Of a stretch of 64,000 nt of DNA, positions 58,241 to 64,000 are shown piece after piece. Every line of letters begins with the position of its first letter. The stretch's first letter is position 1. This stretch comes from Macrotis lagotis. Its lineage: Eukaryota > Chordata > Mammalia > Peramelemorphia > Peramelidae. The notes under the pieces were generated by a model that was not told the origin of the DNA, ran no database searches, and saw only the letters and a program-made list of their open reading frames with translations. The stretch lies in NCBI RefSeq assembly GCF_037893015.1, contig NC_133665.1, positions 20,869,207 to 20,933,206 of the forward strand, read 5' to 3'. Made by a program: the position numbers and the translations under genes.

Positions 58241-60024
58241 TCTCTCTATCTAAAAGAGTAAGATGGGAACCAGTTAAGATAAGCCATAAACTTTGTGTAG
58301 CACAATATGGGGAATATTGGGGGGGGCAATACAGAATTATATATTCATCCATAGAGTATAGCATCCTATTGTTTTGTATACTTAGAATTGGTTCTTAAGA
58401 CCCTATCTATTTATGGATACATCAATGAACTATGAAACATGATGATATAATATAGTTTTTCAGAGAAGCTCCTAGCCAGAGAGAATTATTCATGCTTCTT
58501 GAGTATATTTTATTTGAGATACTCAATGTATACATAAAATAATTATCAGATGCTATGTGTTATTCTCTCCAGTGAATTGATTAAAGATGGAGCAATTCTC
58601 CTCAGGCCAATCTGCACAAAGTGACCGATCATAAAAACAAAGGATTGCGTTTCAACAAGAAGGAGGTGAATTCTAAAAAACAGTATTACAGAACCACCAA
58701 GCCCTACCAAAAACAAACCAACCTTATTAGCAACAAGTACAATGAAAGTGAGTGATAAAATATTTTATTCACAAAAGGTATTCTAACTTTGTTGTGTTTT
58801 TAAAGCTCTTTATTTTTTTAATTTAAAATAAAAATCATTTGTTACAGAAGAGATATTACTCATTGTCCCTGGCAATGCTCATAAACTAGAAACTAGAAGT
58901 TCAATCAGCCTCACAGACTTGGTTGTCACAAATGAAGCAAAATCATTCTTCAGTTAATTCAAAGGAACAAAATAGAGAATAGTGGTAGTATCTTAAGCAA
59001 AATGGGTACACCTACTAATCAGCCTTTGTGGGGAAAAGGAATGGAATATGAACCCAGCATAAGAGGTGTTCTTGTAGGTTGGAAAATAAACTTGCAAGCA
59101 AATTGTTTTTTTCTAGAGAAAAGAATAGCAGATAGAAGGAAAGGAGGGATGAGGGAAGGAAGAAAATAACATACACTCTCATTTAATTCTAAATGTAGCT
59201 TTTGGCCCTCTTTTAACCAAATTTAAGAATCCAGTGGAATCCTGTCCCCAAGAACTCAAGTGGAAAAAGAAATTATATATTAAAGTTTGTCTCAGAAATA
59301 GAACTAAAAGCTACATAGGGTTTTAATAGGCAAAGTATATCTCACTTGAACTATAATCAAAAAAGTGGGGAGGCATGCAATTCTTCATGCCTCATTTCCT
59401 ATGACATTTGAGGAAGCAAGCTACTGAAATTTTCTACTTGATTTTTTTCCAAAGATAGTCCTAATAAGAGAATATTGTAATAAACACACCTAACGAAGGA
59501 TCATATATACACTAGTTACATATACAACATAAGAAGAGTAAAATTGCATTTCTTTTTATTTGATAAAGGAGAAGTAATTGAGTGTCTTAGGAATATTATC
59601 ACAAGTTTCCTTTTTTCAGATAAAGGATAATTAAATTTACTGAGACAAAGAGCTAGGCAGTCTATATCTCAAAAATACAAATAAATTAAAATTTTTATTA
59701 TCAAATTAACATTCTTTTTTCAAAGGTATCATTCTTCTTAGGTGGCTGAATCCTTTTGAGTATATTAAATATTTGTTTCTTCACAAGAACAGTGTGCTTG
59801 ATATTATTTTAAAAGACAACTGAAATATAGGATTCATGAATAGGACATGAATTATTCCTGTTTGATAATTTATGTTACATTCCTACAACTGCTCAAAATA
59901 TTCTACCTCTTCTGTGTCATCATTTTGTTTCCCTTTAATTTATTCTTTTATACTGCCCATTCATTTAGAATCAGTGTCTCAAACATTTTCACTGACAGCC
60001 TAAAAATTATAACAAAAAATTATT

Positions 60025-60206
60025 AAGCTTTATTTCATCAGGTGGCTAGGTGGTGCAGTGGATAGAGCACCAGCCCTGGAGTCAGGAGTACCTGAGTTCA
60101 AATCCAGCCTCAGACACTTAATAATTGCCTAGCTGTGTGGCCTTGGGCAAGCCACTTAACCCCATTACCTTGGAAAAACCTAAAAAAAAAAAGTTTGATT
60201 TCATCA
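60025..60206 (+). repeat. WSINE1-like SINE with target-site duplication
   Basis: Body 60041-60190: GGTGGCTAGGTGGTGCAGTG, CAGCCCTGGAGTCAGGAGTA, ACTTAATAATTGCCTAGCTG, CTTAACCCCATTACCTTGG and the A tail. The flanks AAGCTTTATTTCATCA (60025-60040) and AAGTTTGATTTCATCA (60191-60206) form a 16-bp duplication with two changes. Confidence 0.95.
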
Positions 60207-60290
60207 ATGTGCTTATCTATTCTATGGGACCAATTGAGGTCCATAAAATAACAATATCAAGCACATTGTTCTTGTGAAGGAACAAATATT

Positions 60291-60476
60291 AAGATCCTCA
60301 AGCTTCAGGGTGGTTAGGTGGCACAGTGGATAGAGCACCGGCCCTGGAGTCAGGAGTACCTGGGTTCAAATCCGGTCTCAGACACTTAATTCCCTAGCTG
60401 TGTGGCCTTGGGCAGGCCAATTCACCCCATTGCCTTGCAAAAAAAACCCCAAACACCTAAAGATCCTCAAGCTTCA
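60291..60476 (+). repeat. WSINE1-like SINE with perfect target-site duplication
   Basis: Body 60308-60459: GGGTGGTTAGGTGGCACAGT, GCACCGGCCCTGGAGTCAGG, CTCAGACACTTAATTCCCTA (missing the usual TAATTA) and CCCCATTGCCTTGC. A perfect 17-bp duplication, AAGATCCTCAAGCTTCA, lies at 60291-60307 and 60460-60476. It is about 100 bp from the previous SINE in the same orientation. Confidence 0.97.
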
Positions 60477-60767
60477 TATGGTTCATATTTTCTATGGCTC
60501 CCTACACCACAATCATCATCACCACCATCATACAATCCCCACCCATCCAAGGAGCTATTCAAGGTGTTGAATACCTTCCTCTAGACCTATTTACATTTTA
60601 CAACATGAATATGAAAGACATGTCCATTTCTTGTCCCTTGTTCTTTCTACTTGACTGACTTTACTTTTTTTTTACAATCATATATTTCCTTAATAGCAAT
60701 CCTGATTACAGTTCATGATTACAGGAATATGCTGGTATGCTTCCTATTTGTCTTCCTGTTGTCTGCA

Positions 60768-60950
60768 GCATGGTTTAGTAGAAAGAAAAATGTATTTGAC
60801 ATTTGGGAACTTGATATTAGATCCAAGCTCTGACACTTAATCCTATTGTGTCCTTCAGTAAGTCTTTTTATCTCTGAGGCTCTCAGTTACCTCATCTGTA
60901 AAATTGGGTGAATTGAACCTAATGACTTCTAATAATGTTTCCAACTCTAT
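60768..60950 (+). repeat. MIR copy
   Basis: CATGGTTTAGTAGAAAGAAA, ATCCAAGCTCTGACACTTAA, CTCAGTTACCTCATCTGTAA and AATTGGGTGAATTGAACC. Confidence 0.78.
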
Positions 60951-63149
60951 ATGTCTAACCTTGTAATTGTTGCTCCCATGATTAAAAAAAATGTTTTTTA
61001 TTTTTCATTATTTAAGTTTTATGTTAACTTTAAATGTTAAATATATTAATTTTTATTTTATATGTTATTTTTATTTACTTTTTCAAGCAAAAAAAGTAAT
61101 TCCTATTAATTTTCCCTTCTACTATCTTCAATGTGGTTGGGCAAATTAAAAAACCCCAAACCAACAAAATTCTTGAACAGGAATTGTCCAAAAAACCCCA
61201 AATTTATCATGAGGAACACATGCAAAAAGGTATGTCTTTGTTCTAAGTTTATCACCTCTTGATCAGGGGTTTGTTTTATCTTCATTATTTTGAATTCAGT
61301 TTATGATTGTATGGATCAAAGTTTTCAAATTTTCAAAGTTGTTTATTCTCTAAAATGTTTAGATTGTTCTTGCTCTGCAACTTGCTGTCTCTCCAGTTCA
61401 ATTCTCAGACCAAGTGATTGTCCATCCCAGAGATGTTCACTAAATCTACACAAGTAAATGACTAAATTGTCAACATAATGCCATTCTTTTTTTTTTGGCC
61501 ATTGGTCTCCAAAATAGCAACCATAGATCCTTTCAGGTAGCAATGTCATAATCCTAAAGAACAAATGACCAATCATGGATAGGGGAGAAAATAAGTTGCT
61601 GCCCACCCTTTTCTATAATTAATTTGGGACCTGTCTCCCATGCAATCATGCTTCCTTTTCATTCTTTTTACTGCAACAGCCCTATACTCTCACTCACCCT
61701 TCCACTGTGTATACTTTCAGCACTGGATGACTAACTGAGAACAAGGTACTCACAGTATTAACTGTGTAAAGAAAGGGGAAAGGAGAAACTTTTTTCCTGA
61801 ATTGTAATCAGAAAAAATTTCACTTTTGCTTCTTGCTTTGGTATCATGTATGGTACAAAGAAATAAAACTCAGGTGAAAAACTGTTAGGTTTAATGATAG
61901 TTATCAGTTATTATTTGGATTTTGTGCTGTTTATCTATCAAAAAGAAACTTAGTTGGCTATGTTTATGAAATGAATTGAATAAGTAATTACTAGCAAACA
62001 ATTGTTAGTTACAAGTATAAAATTATCCAGTAGACATACACAGGGATCTTTCATAAAACATGAAATACATATAATAACATTAATTTCATCAAATATCATT
62101 GATATCTAGTGAGAAAATATTTGTATCATTAATAAGTAAAATAAAATATTTAAAGTATGATTTCATTATCTTATCATATTCATGCTAAACTTAGGGTTTA
62201 GCATAATGTCCAGCACATAGGAAGTAGGCACTTTTCAATAAAAAAATTTTTTTGCTTAATTTTCACAATCAGAAAAGTTTAGAGATTACTGGTTTAGACA
62301 ATAGACTTTCTTTATACATTTAGTTTTTGGAGCAAATAAATAACCATGTAATTCTAATACTTTTCCCCATGGTTTCTTACCGTGATCCAGATGAAAACTA
62401 ATGCAGCATATTTTACTAACCAGTTTGTTTGATTAAAGAAAATATTCATTTAAAGAAAAGAATCTTTAGCCTATATTGAATAAGTCCATTAAATATTCAT
62501 TTGTCACTTCAAAGAGTTATGTTTGAGTTTTTCTCTATTGACCAGGAGAGAAATTACAATACACAGGATGGCTGTATTTAGTTAAACTTTAAAAACATAC
62601 ATTGTATTGGGTAGAAAAAATTGAGATTTGTCTTACTTATCCCTATCTCTCATTATTATTGAAGAGTTATGAACTCTTTCATATTTCAATTTTTAATTTA
62701 TTCTTTTCAAAAACTGACTTTTAAGTGGATTGAGAAATCACTAATACTTAGACCAGATAATATGCATTAAATTAATCTTATTTTTCAGTTCTTAACCTTT
62801 TTGAATGGTCCATAAAGAATTCTTCTTTCTTTTATATGCCAAAAATATTAGGAAACTACCTAGTTCCCTTGTCTTTAAATCAGCTTTAGGAAGGTCAAGT
62901 GGTCAAGTAACTGATTTTACTCTAGGTTGAAATAGCACTGCTGTTTAAATTTCTGCCACTTTTGAAATAGAAGAATCTCTGAATGGGATAGTTTGGGATA
63001 GATTGGGTTTTTTCCCTAGAAAGTGGATCAAAGATCAACTTTTATTTTTAAGAAACATTTGATTCATGAAAAGATTCATCTGAGTTCTCTTATAATTTTT
63101 GTGTTCTCTAAGAATGCATAATTTTTGTCAATGTTGCTGTTGTTATTGT

Positions 63150-63394
63150 TTTAAGTCAGTTATTCAGTTGTTTTTCAGTTCTGTTTGATTCTTCATTTGG
63201 AGTTTTCTTGGCAGACTGGTGTCTCATTTCCCTTTCTAGTTTATTTTACAGATGGAGAAACTGAGGCAAGCAAGGTTGAGTGACTTGCCTAGAGTCACAG
63301 AGATAGTAAATATCTGAGTCAGTTTTGAATGTAGGAAGTTGAATCTTCCCAATTCTAGGCCTGGCACTCTATCCACTGTGCCACCCACCTGCCG
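63150..63394 (-). repeat. Long marsupial SINE, antisense
   Basis: CATTTGGAGTTTTCTTGGCA, TTTTACAGATGGAGAAACTG, GTTGAGTGACTTGCCTAGAG and CTCTATCCACTGTGCCACCC. Confidence 0.9.
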
Positions 63395-63961
63395 AAAAGA
63401 AATATATGTATGAGAGAGAGTAAGAATTCATAATCTATGGTCACTGATTAACTTACATCAACAGGAGTAGAATTCATTAAGTTATCCAGGCCGAAAGAGG
63501 GGTAAAGGCCAATTTCTTGTTTGCTGTTCAAATCACAAGGCAATTAAGAGCTTTTAAACTAACCTGCTTCTAATAAAGTTAAATGTTTGGCATTAAGCCA
63601 ATGGAAACTTGGACTTTAGAAATGTCGGGTTCATTTCCCCCTCCTTTTCTTTTTATCTACTTTTGCATTTCCTTTCCTAGTTTTAATAGGAAAGGATGAT
63701 GAACTGCTGAATTACCAGCAGAGAGATCTTTTTATTTGTTTGTTTATGCTTAGACTTCATAATACAATCATATTGGCATATGTTAATGATTGAGAAGAAT
63801 CAGAACTCTATGTTAATACTTGTCAAACAAAGAACTTTTGGAGGTTGACATAGCATGGAATAGATGGCAGAGAAATTAAGGAATAGATAATGTAGCTATG
63901 ATCCCATTGACTATAGTAAAAGTAGCATATATTTATGTAATGTTTAAAAGTTTACAAAAAA

Positions 63962-64000
63962 GGGCGGCTAGGTGGCGCAGTGAATAAAGCATCAGCCTTG
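63962..64000 (+). repeat. WSINE1-like SINE, cut by the window end
   Basis: GGGCGGCTAGGTGGCGCAGT and GAATAAAGCATCAGCCTTG: a SINE head that runs off the edge. Confidence 0.92.

Larger units (their letters stand above)
38943..64000 (-). other. MUSK: MUSK upstream intron, partial
   Basis: Over 25 kb of intron 5' of the cassette exon; its own donor exon (end of Ig2) was not found. Repeats are listed separately. Stretches 38943-40420, 41815-45895, 48520-49890, 51840-52980, 55480-56340, 58245-60020 and 60960-63150 hold AT-rich sequence with no gene, and no repeat I could name. Confidence 0.7.

Noticed and set aside
38943..64000. Search for the Ig2 exon (peptides such as DAGQYRC, NSLGTAYSK)
   Set aside because: Not found by eye on the minus strand; probably beyond 64000.

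Overview
This is a stretch of vertebrate nuclear DNA: AT-rich, intron-dominated, and crowded with old mammalian repeats (MIR, L2, L3/CR1, L1). It also carries many copies of the tRNA-derived short SINE typical of Australian marsupials (WSINE1-like; head GGTGGCTAGGTGGCACAGTG, tail ACTTAACCCCATTGCCTTGC). Together these point to a marsupial, most likely Australian. The lineage call is an inference from repeat content and has not been searched.

One gene is recognisable. The window is an internal part of MUSK, the muscle-specific receptor tyrosine kinase that organises the neuromuscular junction, transcribed on the minus strand. Five coding exons can be placed, in transcript order: a 30-nt cassette exon encoding EESEPEQDTK (38913-38942); the first half of Ig-like domain 3 (34452-34576); the second half of Ig-like domain 3 (18708-18867); a proposed 7-nt microexon (9541-9547); and the first half of the frizzled-like cysteine-rich domain (4316-4582). 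Splice phases agree through the chain (1-1, 1-0, 0-1, 1-2, 2-2) only if the 7-nt exon is included. Exons for Ig1, Ig2, the rest of the cysteine-rich domain, the transmembrane segment and the kinase are not seen and presumably lie outside.

Layout on the plus strand: 1-4315 is intron downstream of the first cysteine-rich-domain exon. 4583-9540 is intron with a 108-bp alternating TA/TG tract, an L3/CR1 remnant and an L2-type 3' end. 9548-18707 holds several microsatellites and SINEs. 18868-34451 is the 15.6-kb intron that splits Ig3, with a tandem triplication, a SINE pair, a nested unclassified repeat and an antisense L3/CR1. 34577-38912 separates Ig3 from the cassette exon. 38943-64000 is 25 kb of upstream intron with SINEs, an L2 reverse-transcriptase remnant, an L1 3' end and L2 3' ends.

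No other gene, functional RNA gene, CRISPR array or bacterial-type element is supported. Open reading frames outside the exons look like chance or repeat-derived frames. The most interesting signals are the two very small MUSK exons and what their skipping would do to the receptor.
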